Assembly: GCA_016207465.1 (NCBI GenBank)
Contig: JACQPP010000111.1
Location: 1-16,096 of the forward strand
Length of the DNA: 16,096 bases
Direction: 5' to 3'
Origin: Methanobacteriota archaeon
Lineage (GTDB): Archaea; Halobacteriota; Syntropharchaeia; JACQPP01
The notes beneath the pieces are model-generated. The model made no database searches, was not told the DNA's origin, and worked only from the letters and a program-made list of their open reading frames with translations. Of the stretch, positions 1 to 5,232 are shown piece by piece (positions within the stretch are counted from its first letter, which is position 1; every line of letters begins with the position of its first letter). Position numbers and translations under genes: made by a program.

Positions 1-908
1 GCTTCAAGGAGGGCTACTACCCCGCCCCCCCGGAGGACACCCTCCAGGACTACCGGGCCGAGGTCTGCACCATCCTCGAGGACAACTACGGCCTCGAGAT
101 GGACGCCCACCACCACGAGGTCGCCACCGCCGGCCAAGTGGAAATCAACATGAAATACAACGCCCTCACCAAGACCGCCGACAACCTGGTGGCCTACAAG
201 TTCGTGGCCAAGAACGTGGCCTACAACCGGGGGATGATTGCCACCTTCATGCCCAAACCCATCTTCGGCGACAACGCCAGCGGCATGCACGTCCACCAGA
301 GCCTCTGGAAAGACGGCAAGAACACCTTCTACGACAGCCGCGACAAATACGCCGAGATGAGCCAGACCTGCCGCTACTACATCGGCGGCCTCAAGGAACA
401 CGCCCGCACCCTCAGCGCCTTCTGCAGCCCCACCACCAACTCCTACAAGCGGCTTGTCCCCGGCTACGAGGCCCCCGTCTACGTGGCCTGGTCCAAGCGC
501 AACCGCTCCGCCTGCATCCGCGTCCCCGTCTACAACAAGGGGGAGAGATTCAGCAAACTCAAGCGCATCGAATACCGGCCCCCCGACACCTCCTGCAACC
601 CCTACTTCGCCTTCGCGGCCATGGTCTGCGCCGGCCTCGACGGCATCAAGAAGAAACTCGACCCCGGCGACCCCGTGGACCAAGACATCTACCACCTCAA
701 CGCCATGCAACGAAAGGAATTCGGCATCGAAGAACTCCCCGGCAGCCTCCAAGAGGCCCTCAACGAACTCTCCAGCGACCGCGACTTCCTCAAACCCGCC
801 TTCAGCGACGACCTCGTCGAAAAATGGCTCGAAATGAAACACGAGGAATACGTCCAGAACTCCATCCGGCCCACACCATTCGAGTTCCACCAATACTTCG
901 ACATTTAA
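1..908 (+). CDS. glnA: Glutamine synthetase, class I-beta-like, 3' part
   Basis: This enzyme makes glutamine from glutamate and ammonia with ATP in the cytoplasm. The gene is cut by the left edge; the frame is open from base 3, well before the first ATG at 99, so that ATG is internal. Visible family motifs are AHHHEVATAGQ (metal and glutamate site), SGMHVHQSL (the ATP/active-site His), NSYKRLVPGYEAP (the mobile glutamate flap), RNRSACIRVP and the RIEYRPPD metal/Arg site. The tail (LQEALNEL, DRDFLK, FEFHQYFDI) resembles the enterobacterial GSI-beta type more than the Bacillus GSI-alpha type. A tyrosine in DQDIYHL sits where the adenylylated Tyr397 lies in E. coli. Codon choice (many GGC and GAA) differs somewhat from the GGG/GAG-rich genes to the right, which could reflect high expression or transfer. 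Identification is certain; the subclass is read by eye. Confidence 0.97.
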   Translation, partial: FKEGYYPAPPEDTLQDYRAEVCTILEDNYGLEMDAHHHEVATAGQVEINMKYNALTKTADNLVAYKFVAKNVAYNRGMIATFMPKPIFGDNASGMHVHQSLWKDGKNTFYDSRDKYAEMSQTCRYYIGGLKEHARTLSAFCSPTTNSYKRLVPGYEAPVYVAWSKRNRSACIRVPVYNKGERFSKLKRIEYRPPDTSCNPYFAFAAMVCAGLDGIKKKLDPGDPVDQDIYHLNAMQRKEFGIEELPGSLQEALNELSSDRDFLKPAFSDDLVEKWLEMKHEEYVQNSIRPTPFEFHQYFDI

Positions 909-934
909 AATCGCGGGGCTTCGCTCCTCGATTT
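908..934. terminator. Hairpin between convergent genes, probably two-way terminator
   Basis: Arms AAATCG and CGATTT (908-913, 929-934) enclose a second stem GGGGC/GCTCC with a TTC loop, with one C/T mismatch between the two stems. It starts at the glnA stop codon and lies 22 bases beyond the stop of the opposing gene at 956, so it could end transcription from both sides. Confidence 0.6.
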
Positions 935-955
935 CAGATAAATGCCACTGGCGGG

Positions 956-1420
956 CTACTCCCTCCGGAATCCCCGGTTCAGGTGGACCGCCAGGAGCAT
1001 CAATCCCAGCACCAGGAACATGAAGTAGGTGGAGTTGGTGTTGATGAACAGCGCCGCGCTCGCCGAGGGGACCACGAAGGTGGCGAGGCTGGCGCACCCC
1101 GGGCAGACGCCGAAGAAGAAGGCCATGGCGGTCCCCGCCCAGCCGGTGGAGGAGTCCCGCCACTTGCACGCCCCGTGGCGCAGGTTGTAGACGAGGAGGG
1201 AGTTGGAGAGGCCGAAGAGGGCCACGAAGCCCGCCAGGAGGCCCAGGTTCAGGGGCGTGTGGAGGAGGACCTCGAACCAGAGGTCTATGTTGTGGAGCTG
1301 GTAGATGTTCTGGACCACCGGGTAGACGGCGGCGAGGGCCAGGGCGGAGGCCAGTGCCACCCGGGGGTGGGCGCGGGCGGCCGCCAGGAGGCGGAGCCCC
1401 GGGGTGGGAGGCTCGGTCAT
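956..1420 (-). CDS. Small membrane protein with intramembrane CPGC motif
   Basis: This 154-residue protein has about four predicted membrane helices (roughly residues 20-42, 52-76, 94-118, 126-148). I do not recognise a named family. The third helix carries FGVCPGCAS; a Cys pair inside a membrane helix is typical of small metal or thiol carriers, and a similar layout (Cys pair, then a last helix ending in basic residues) is seen in the protein at 9851-10702. It lies 55 bases downstream of ccdA on the same strand but has its own TATA-like box 29 bases before the ATG, so it may be transcribed alone. A role in extracytoplasmic thiol or metal handling is inferred only from the motif and the ccdA neighbour. 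Confidence 0.85.
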   Translation of the reverse strand: MTEPPTPGLRLLAAARAHPRVALASALALAAVYPVVQNIYQLHNIDLWFEVLLHTPLNLGLLAGFVALFGLSNSLLVYNLRHGACKWRDSSTGWAGTAMAFFFGVCPGCASLATFVVPSASAALFINTNSTYFMFLVLGLMLLAVHLNRGFRRE

Positions 1421-1444
1421 CAGGGGAGGATATGGGCCCCGGGG

Positions 1445-1453
1445 CTAAAAAGG
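1445..1453 (-). promoter_or_regulatory. TATA-like box for the CPGC membrane protein
   Basis: On the minus strand CCTTTTTAG is centred 29 bases before the ATG at 1420, the spacing expected for a leaderless archaeal transcript. It is the only AT-rich stretch in this intergenic gap. Confidence 0.5.
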
Positions 1454-1475
1454 ATGGAAGTCGTGCGGGCTCCGG

Positions 1476-2372
1476 TCACGACCCGAGGAATGGAAAGAAG
1501 ACCTCGGCGAAGAGCCGGCTCCCCGCGGTGACGGAGTAGACGGTCCATGCCCCCACCCCCAGGGTGACGGCCCCCCCGAGGGTCTGAATCCGGGGCCCCG
1601 CGGCCCGGAGCCTCTCGATGGCCCCCCGGCGGGCCAGGCCCACCAGGACCGTCACACCCACCATCAGGAGGGCCATGGTGGCCGCGAAGACCCCGAAGGT
1701 CGCCAGGGCGGCCCCGGGGCTCCCCAGGGTCCAGGCGTAGAGGGTCAGCGCCAGGAGCAGGGGGCCGGTGCATCCGAACCCCGCGCCGCTGTAGCCGAGG
1801 CCGTAGAGGAAGAGGCCCCGGGCCGTGGGCCCGCCGGGGAGCGCCGGGGGCTCCCCCCGGCGCCGGGGGAACCGGGAGGCGAGCCGATGGGCGAACCCCG
1901 TCCTCCGCAGAAGGGCGAGGAGGCCGAAGAGCGCGATGCCCCCACCGGCGGCCACCCGCACCGCCACAATCCACACCTCCTCTTTTCTCGGGTCCGGCTG
2001 GAAGGGGGTCGCCGCGCCCAGGGCCGCGATGATGGCACCGACCGCCAGCACCACCACCAGGAGCCCCCCGGCGGCGATGGCCCCCTGCCGCAGGGAGCGG
2101 AGGAGGGACCTCTCGGAGCCCCCCACGGCGTAGGCGAAGTAGGCGGGGAGCAGGGGGAACGCGCAGGGGCTGAAGAAGGCCGCCACGCCGACCATCACCG
2201 CCAGGACGTAGGCGGGGTAACCGGAAAATGCACCGGGGGCCATCACGTTGTAGACGAAGCCCAGGAAGCCCAGGAGGTAGCCGAGGAGACCCAGGAGGGC
2301 CGCGGCCCCCAGAAAAGCGAGCCAGAGGACCAGGCTCCTGCCCGGGGTGTGAAGGACCGCGTCTTCCGGCAT
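1476..2372 (-). CDS. ccdA: CcdA-type cytochrome c biogenesis / thiol-disulfide transporter
   Basis: CcdA/DsbD-type proteins carry reducing equivalents from cytoplasmic thioredoxin across the membrane to extracytoplasmic thioredoxin-like proteins, for example for heme attachment to cytochrome c. The 298 residues include six or more membrane helices and both family signatures: FFSPCAFPLLPAYFAYA with Cys70, and GYSGAGFGCTGP with Cys201, the pair that shuttles electrons. An extra hydrophobic helix (about 15-40) precedes the core. The ATG at 2372 has a GGAG Shine-Dalgarno sequence 8 bases upstream and a TATA box about 44 bases upstream, so unlike several neighbours this transcript should have a leader. 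It diverges from an ArsR-type regulator carrying a CPYC motif, a likely controller. Partners here could be the TlpA-like and DsbA-like proteins and the cytochrome c. A second CcdA-like protein lies at 8592-9854. Confidence 0.93.
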   Translation of the reverse strand: MPEDAVLHTPGRSLVLWLAFLGAAALLGLLGYLLGFLGFVYNVMAPGAFSGYPAYVLAVMVGVAAFFSPCAFPLLPAYFAYAVGGSERSLLRSLRQGAIAAGGLLVVVLAVGAIIAALGAATPFQPDPRKEEVWIVAVRVAAGGGIALFGLLALLRRTGFAHRLASRFPRRRGEPPALPGGPTARGLFLYGLGYSGAGFGCTGPLLLALTLYAWTLGSPGAALATFGVFAATMALLMVGVTVLVGLARRGAIERLRAAGPRIQTLGGAVTLGVGAWTVYSVTAGSRLFAEVFFPFLGS

Positions 2373-2412
2373 CCAACTACTCCAATCTTTATTGTAATGG
2401 TCAACCTGGACC

Positions 2413-2420
2413 CTTATAAA
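2413..2420 (-). promoter_or_regulatory. TATA box of ccdA
   Basis: TTTATAAG on the minus strand, about 44 bases before the ccdA ATG. Transcription would start about 17-20 bases before the ATG, leaving room for the GGAG ribosome binding site seen there. Confidence 0.7.
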
Positions 2421-2433
2421 TGTTCCGCAGTAG

Positions 2434-2455
2434 TGCTACAATATTTCCCGTAGCA
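2434..2455. promoter_or_regulatory. Inverted-repeat operator overlapping TATA of ArsR-type gene
   Basis: Perfect arms TGCTAC and GTAGCA are separated by 10 bases. The spacer contains an AATATTT box (2440-2446) centred 26 bases before the ATG at 2469, which fits a leaderless promoter. A dimeric winged-helix protein bound here would block that TATA box and lies only 13 bases from the TATA box of ccdA, so one site could control both divergent genes. Autoregulation is inferred. Confidence 0.6.
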
Positions 2456-2468
2456 TAACAAAAACTAT

Positions 2469-3038
2469 ATGAGGAACTCCGTCTGGGCCTCTACCATGGC
2501 CCGGCTCTTCGAGAAACCGGTGTCCCTGGACACCATCCTGACCCTCCCCGCCGAGAGGGCCATGGCCCTGGAGGACCCCCTGCGGGCCCTCCTCCTGAAC
2601 CTGCTGGCGGAGGAGAGCCTCTCGGTGGAGGAGATGGTGGTGCGGCTCCGCAGGCGGAACATCCGCAAGGCCCCCACCACCGTCCGCCACCACCTGGAGA
2701 TCCTCAAGAGGGCGGGCCTCGTCGAACTCACCCGGGCGGAGGAGGCCCGGGGGGGAGTCCTCAAGTACTACGCGGCCAACTCCAGGGTCCTCGGGTACGA
2801 CCTCACCCCCGAGGCCGAGGGCGAACTGCAGGAGGCCATCGGGGACGCCGAGGGGCGCATCGAGAAGGTCCTGCGGGAGGTGCTCCGCGCCCACCGCCGG
2901 GAAATCAAGAGGGTTGCCGATGGGCTGAAGGACTGCCCCTACTGCCCCACCCCGCATTTCGTGGAGTACACCGCCCTCAAGGTGCTGGAGCGGGCGACGG
3001 CCCGGGCGGCCCAGCGGATGGACTGGAAGAAGGTGTGA
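2469..3038 (+). CDS. ArsR-type winged-helix regulator with C-terminal CPYC motif
   Basis: A 189-residue DNA-binding protein. Residues about 35-105 form an ArsR-like winged helix: DPLRALLLNLLAEE, then the recognition helix KAPTTVRHHLEILKRAGLVEL, then the wing ending LKYYAAN. Residues 115-150 are predicted to be helical and probably form the dimer interface. The C-terminal part carries DCPYCPTPHF with Cys156 and Cys159, a pair that could sense redox state or bind a soft metal. The ATG at 2469 is supported by a TATA-like box 26 bases upstream; a later Met at residue 10 is less likely. The gene diverges from ccdA and is followed 3 bases later by a membrane protein. A repressor of itself and of ccdA is the simplest reading; the ligand is unknown. 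Confidence 0.88.
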   Translation: MRNSVWASTMARLFEKPVSLDTILTLPAERAMALEDPLRALLLNLLAEESLSVEEMVVRLRRRNIRKAPTTVRHHLEILKRAGLVELTRAEEARGGVLKYYAANSRVLGYDLTPEAEGELQEAIGDAEGRIEKVLREVLRAHRREIKRVADGLKDCPYCPTPHFVEYTALKVLERATARAAQRMDWKKV

Positions 3039-3041
3039 GCC

Positions 3042-3479
3042 ATGGTCGTCTCCAGGGGCGCGCGCCTCCTCTGGTGGCTGGGGGCCGGGGGCACGGTCGC
3101 CAGTTGCGCCGTCACCATGGTGGCCCTCCCTCTGGCCGTGGCGGGGGCCGCGGCCTCGGTGGCCGCCCGCGAGGGGAGCATGGCGGGAATGGGCTCCCCG
3201 CCCGGGGCGGCGGGCGGAGACGGGGCCCTGGCGGGCGCGGCCCATGGGCTTCTCCTCATCTCCCTGCCCCTGGTGGTCCTCGGCCTGTGGGGAACCGGGT
3301 GGCCCGTGCGGCTCCTCTCCGCAGGGGGCGGGGGCGCCCTCTACGCCAGCATGTACCTGGCCCCCTCCGGGTTCCTCTTCGCCCTCGGGGGAGGGGGCCT
3401 CGCCCTCTCCTACCTGTGGGCGTGGCGGCGGGGGAAGGCGGCTGTGCCCGGCCCGCCCACTCCGGCGAAACCCTTATAA
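3042..3479 (+). CDS. Small four-helix membrane protein, unknown function
   Basis: The 145-residue product has about four hydrophobic helices (roughly 9-42, 62-84, 88-106, 110-132) and a short Gly/Met/Pro-rich loop (GSMAGMGSPPG) between the first two. The tail is short and basic. I recognise no family. The ATG follows the regulator's stop by 3 bases, so the two are probably translated together, suggesting that this protein is the output or partner of that regulator. Its TAA stop lies inside the TATA box of the next gene. Confidence 0.75.
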   Translation: MVVSRGARLLWWLGAGGTVASCAVTMVALPLAVAGAAASVAAREGSMAGMGSPPGAAGGDGALAGAAHGLLLISLPLVVLGLWGTGWPVRLLSAGGGGALYASMYLAPSGFLFALGGGGLALSYLWAWRRGKAAVPGPPTPAKPL

Positions 3480-3495
3480 ACTGAACACTTGAACA
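3474..3495 (+). promoter_or_regulatory. TATA box and tandem TGAACA repeats of the CmtR-like gene
   Basis: TTATAAA at 3474-3480 contains the TAA stop of the previous gene. Directly after it, TGAACA occurs twice (3482-3487 and 3490-3495) separated by CT. The repeats lie between TATA box and start codon, where a repressor would block initiation. The TATA box is centred 30 bases before the ATG at 3507 and decides that start: an upstream in-frame TTG at 3489 would lie before the expected transcription start. Confidence 0.65.
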
Positions 3496-3506
3496 TCTGT
3501 CCAACT

Positions 3507-3860
3507 ATGAAGCCGGACGAGTTCTCCCGGGCCGAGGCCGGTCTCTTCCGGGCCCTGGGGGACGAGACGCGGGTGGCCATCCTCGGCGCCCTGCGCGGAG
3601 GGGGGCCGCTCTCCGTCGGCGACATCCGCGTCGCCGTGGGCCGGGAACTCACGCTGGTCTCCCACCATCTCTCCTGCCTGCGGAACTGCGGCCTCGTCAC
3701 CACCGAGCGGCGGGGAAAGAGCGTCCTCTACTCCCTCAATGGGCACCGGCGCATCGAGCAGATGCTGGCCCTGGCAGGGGAGCACGTGGAGGAGGCCCAC
3801 CGGAAAATCCTGGAGTGCCGCGTCGCCATCCCCGGCGGCCGGGGCCCCCGGAGGCGGTGA
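3507..3860 (+). CDS. ArsR/SmtB metal sensor, CmtR-like (Cd/Pb type)
   Basis: A 117-residue winged-helix repressor. The core runs from LFRALGDETRVAILGALR to the recognition helix and the wing RRGKSVLYSL. The recognition helix reads LVSHHLSCLRNCGLV, with Cys57 and Cys61; a further Cys104 lies near the C-terminus in ILECRV. In Mycobacterium tuberculosis CmtR, Cd(II)/Pb(II) is bound by Cys57, Cys61 and Cys102, so all three ligands have counterparts here at nearly the same positions. The classic ArsR ELCVCDL-type site is absent (this protein has VGDIRVAV). The protein is therefore expected to release DNA on binding a soft thiophilic metal. It heads a five-gene operon with overlapping genes and probably represses it through the TGAACA repeats. 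The exact metal (Cd, Pb, Hg) cannot be read from the sequence. Confidence 0.9.
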   Translation: MKPDEFSRAEAGLFRALGDETRVAILGALRGGGPLSVGDIRVAVGRELTLVSHHLSCLRNCGLVTTERRGKSVLYSLNGHRRIEQMLALAGEHVEEAHRKILECRVAIPGGRGPRRR

Positions 3861-4078
3861 TGGAGCCCGGGGAGAAGATGGGGTTGGGCGCGATGCTCCT
3901 GGTGGGCATCTGCTGCGGGGGGCTGCCCATGCTGCTGGTGGCCGGCCCCACCCTGGCAGGGGTCCTCTCGGGCTCCTGGCCGCTCCTCCTCGCCGCCACG
4001 GCCGGGGGAGGCCTCCGGGTCTACCACCACCGCAGGAAGTGCTGGGTCTCTCGGACCGGGGAGGAGGCGGGGGGATGA
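3860..4078 (+). CDS. MerT/MerF-like small metal transport protein
   Basis: A 72-residue protein with two membrane helices. The first holds GICCGGLPMLL (Cys18-Cys19), the vicinal Cys pair followed by a Pro that marks MerT/MerF-type mercury carriers; the second ends in a basic stretch with Cys61 (HHRRKCW). In Mer proteins the first pair takes Hg(II) and a second Cys site receives it near the cytoplasmic side; here only one clear second-site Cys is seen. Its ATG shares a base with the stop of the CmtR-like gene (TGATG), so I choose this start over an upstream in-frame ATG inside that gene. Uptake or binding of Hg or a similar soft metal is inferred. No mercuric reductase gene is in the window. 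Confidence 0.78.
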   Translation: MEPGEKMGLGAMLLVGICCGGLPMLLVAGPTLAGVLSGSWPLLLAATAGGGLRVYHHRRKCWVSRTGEEAGG

Positions 4079-4587
4079 GCCGAGAGAGCCCCCCGGCTTG
4101 CGAATGCCCCCCGGAGGCGGGCGCGGCCACATGCGAGGTCCCCCGGGCTTCCCCTGACGGCCCATGTCCTGCCTGCGGGAAGCCGGGCAAGCCCGTGGAC
4201 CTCCTCACGGTCAAGGCGATGCTCGCCGTCCCCCTGACGGAGCTGCGGGCCACCCGGTATCGCTTCTGCAAGACCCCGGAGTGCCCGATGGTCTACTATG
4301 GCGTGGACGCCGACCACCCCATCGGGGAGACGGCCCTGCGGGAGCGGGTCCACCAGAAGCACCCGGAGGACGATGATGTCTTTGTCTGTTACTGCTTCCG
4401 CCACACCCCGGCCACCATCCGGGCCGAGGTGGAGTCCACAGGGCGGAGCACCGTGGTGGAGGCCATCACGGCGGGAATCCAGGCGGGCCGGTGCGCCTGC
4501 GAGGTGCGGAATCCCCAGGGGTCCTGCTGCCTGGGCAATGTCCGGGCGGTGGTGGAGAACAGAAAACGAAAGGGGGTGATACCATGA
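4075..4587 (+). CDS. CopZ-type Zn and [2Fe-2S] protein without HMA domain
   Basis: The 170 residues match the N-terminal domain of Archaeoglobus CopZ, which binds a zinc ion and a [2Fe-2S] cluster. Visible motifs are CPACGKPG (31-38) and the TVKAML segment, FCKTPECPMVYY (Cys65, Cys70), VCYCF (Cys105, Cys107), then CACEVRNPQGSCCLG (Cys140, Cys142, Cys151, Cys152). Archaeoglobus CopZ has a second, copper-binding HMA domain that hands copper to a P-type ATPase; here the protein stops without it, though the N-terminus adds three Cys (9, 11, 20). The ATG overlaps the previous stop as ATGA, and the next gene overlaps in the same way. In this operon it may be a metal chaperone or a reductase of bound metal; the family alone does not settle which. 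Confidence 0.87.
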   Translation: MSRESPPACECPPEAGAATCEVPRASPDGPCPACGKPGKPVDLLTVKAMLAVPLTELRATRYRFCKTPECPMVYYGVDADHPIGETALRERVHQKHPEDDDVFVCYCFRHTPATIRAEVESTGRSTVVEAITAGIQAGRCACEVRNPQGSCCLGNVRAVVENRKRKGVIP

Positions 4588-4736
4588 AGGTCTACCTGTG
4601 CGGAGAGAAGGGATGCTGCCCCGCCGTCGAGGTCTCGGGCGACCGGGTCCGCATCGGCGAGGAGGGCAACCTCTGCACGTTGAGCCGCGAGGAGTGGAAC
4701 GCGCTGCGCTCCAGGGTCCTCGCGGGGGAGCTCTGA
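4584..4736 (+). CDS. Small Cys-rich protein, 50 residues
   Basis: The protein begins MKVYLCGEKGCCPAVEV and has four Cys (6, 11, 12, 31), followed by a short strand-turn pattern (VRIGEEGN) and a helix (REEWNALRSRVLAGEL). It overlaps the previous stop as ATGA and has GGGGGTG upstream as a ribosome site. I recognise no named family. Its size, Cys content and place in a metal operon suggest a small soft-metal-binding chaperone or sequestering protein; this is inference. Confidence 0.75.
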   Translation: MKVYLCGEKGCCPAVEVSGDRVRIGEEGNLCTLSREEWNALRSRVLAGEL

Positions 4737-4740
4737 GGCA

Positions 4741-5118
4741 ATGGAATCGTGCTGTGGACCCGGAGCTGACCTGGCGAGGCAGAAGTTTCCCCGGCTCCTC
4801 TGGGCTGGGGCGGGGATGGTCATCGTCCTGGGAGCCATCGGGACACTGGCGGGGTATCCCTGGGGTGCTTTCCCGGCAGGGGTCGCCCTGGCGGCGTCTG
4901 GGGGTCTGTGCCTCCTGAACGCCGCCCGCTCGCGGCGGGTCCACTGCACATTCACCGGGCCCCTGTTCCTCGGCCTGGGGGCCATGGTGGTCCTGAATGC
5001 GGCGTGGCCCCTAGTTGCGTGGTATCTCCTCTGGCTTCTCCTGGCCGTCGGAACGTTCATCTCGTTTGTCCCCGAGATGCGGGGACGGCGATATTGGGGT
5101 GCCGGGAGGGGGGAGTGA
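4741..5118 (+). CDS. Membrane protein with CCGP start and HCTFTGP motif
   Basis: A 125-residue protein with about four hydrophobic helices (roughly 18-38, 42-60, 71-89, 91-108). It begins MESCCGPGA, a vicinal Cys pair before the first helix, and has RRVHCTFTGPLFL at the entry of the third. It starts 4 bases after the preceding stop and is the last gene of the metal operon; two hairpins follow. I do not know a named family. A soft-metal permease or accessory subunit is inferred from the Cys pairs and the context. Confidence 0.8.
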   Translation: MESCCGPGADLARQKFPRLLWAGAGMVIVLGAIGTLAGYPWGAFPAGVALAASGGLCLLNAARSRRVHCTFTGPLFLGLGAMVVLNAAWPLVAWYLLWLLLAVGTFISFVPEMRGRRYWGAGRGE

Positions 5119-5140
5119 AGTTCCTCCAGGTGCTGCGGGA

Positions 5141-5157
5141 GCCCGGCAATCCCGGGC
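5141..5157 (+). terminator. Hairpin after the metal operon
   Basis: GCCCGG and CCGGGC pair across a 5-base loop, 22 bases after the last stop codon. There is no clear T-run, so termination is only likely. Confidence 0.4.
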
Positions 5158-5196
5158 CGGGGCGCATGGTCACCACACGGAGGCCCGGATGCCCAA

Positions 5197-5214
5197 GAGA
5201 GAGCCGATTCTCTC
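5197..5214. terminator. Hairpin between convergent genes
   Basis: GAGAGA and TCTCTC pair across a 6-base loop, about 20 bases beyond the stop of the minus-strand fusion gene. Together with the hairpin at 5141 it fills the gap between two converging operons. Confidence 0.4.
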
Positions 5215-5232
5215 CATCGTTATATCGGGGTA

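Noticed and set aside
3489..3506. Upstream TTG start for the CmtR-like regulator
   Set aside because: It lies only 9 bases past the TATA box, before the expected transcription start, and inside the TGAACA repeats; the ATG at 3507 also puts the metal-ligand Cys at CmtR-like numbers.
3860..4736. Complete mercury-resistance (mer) operon
   Set aside because: Only a MerT/MerF-like carrier is seen; there is no MerA, MerB, MerP or MerR, so the name mer is not justified.
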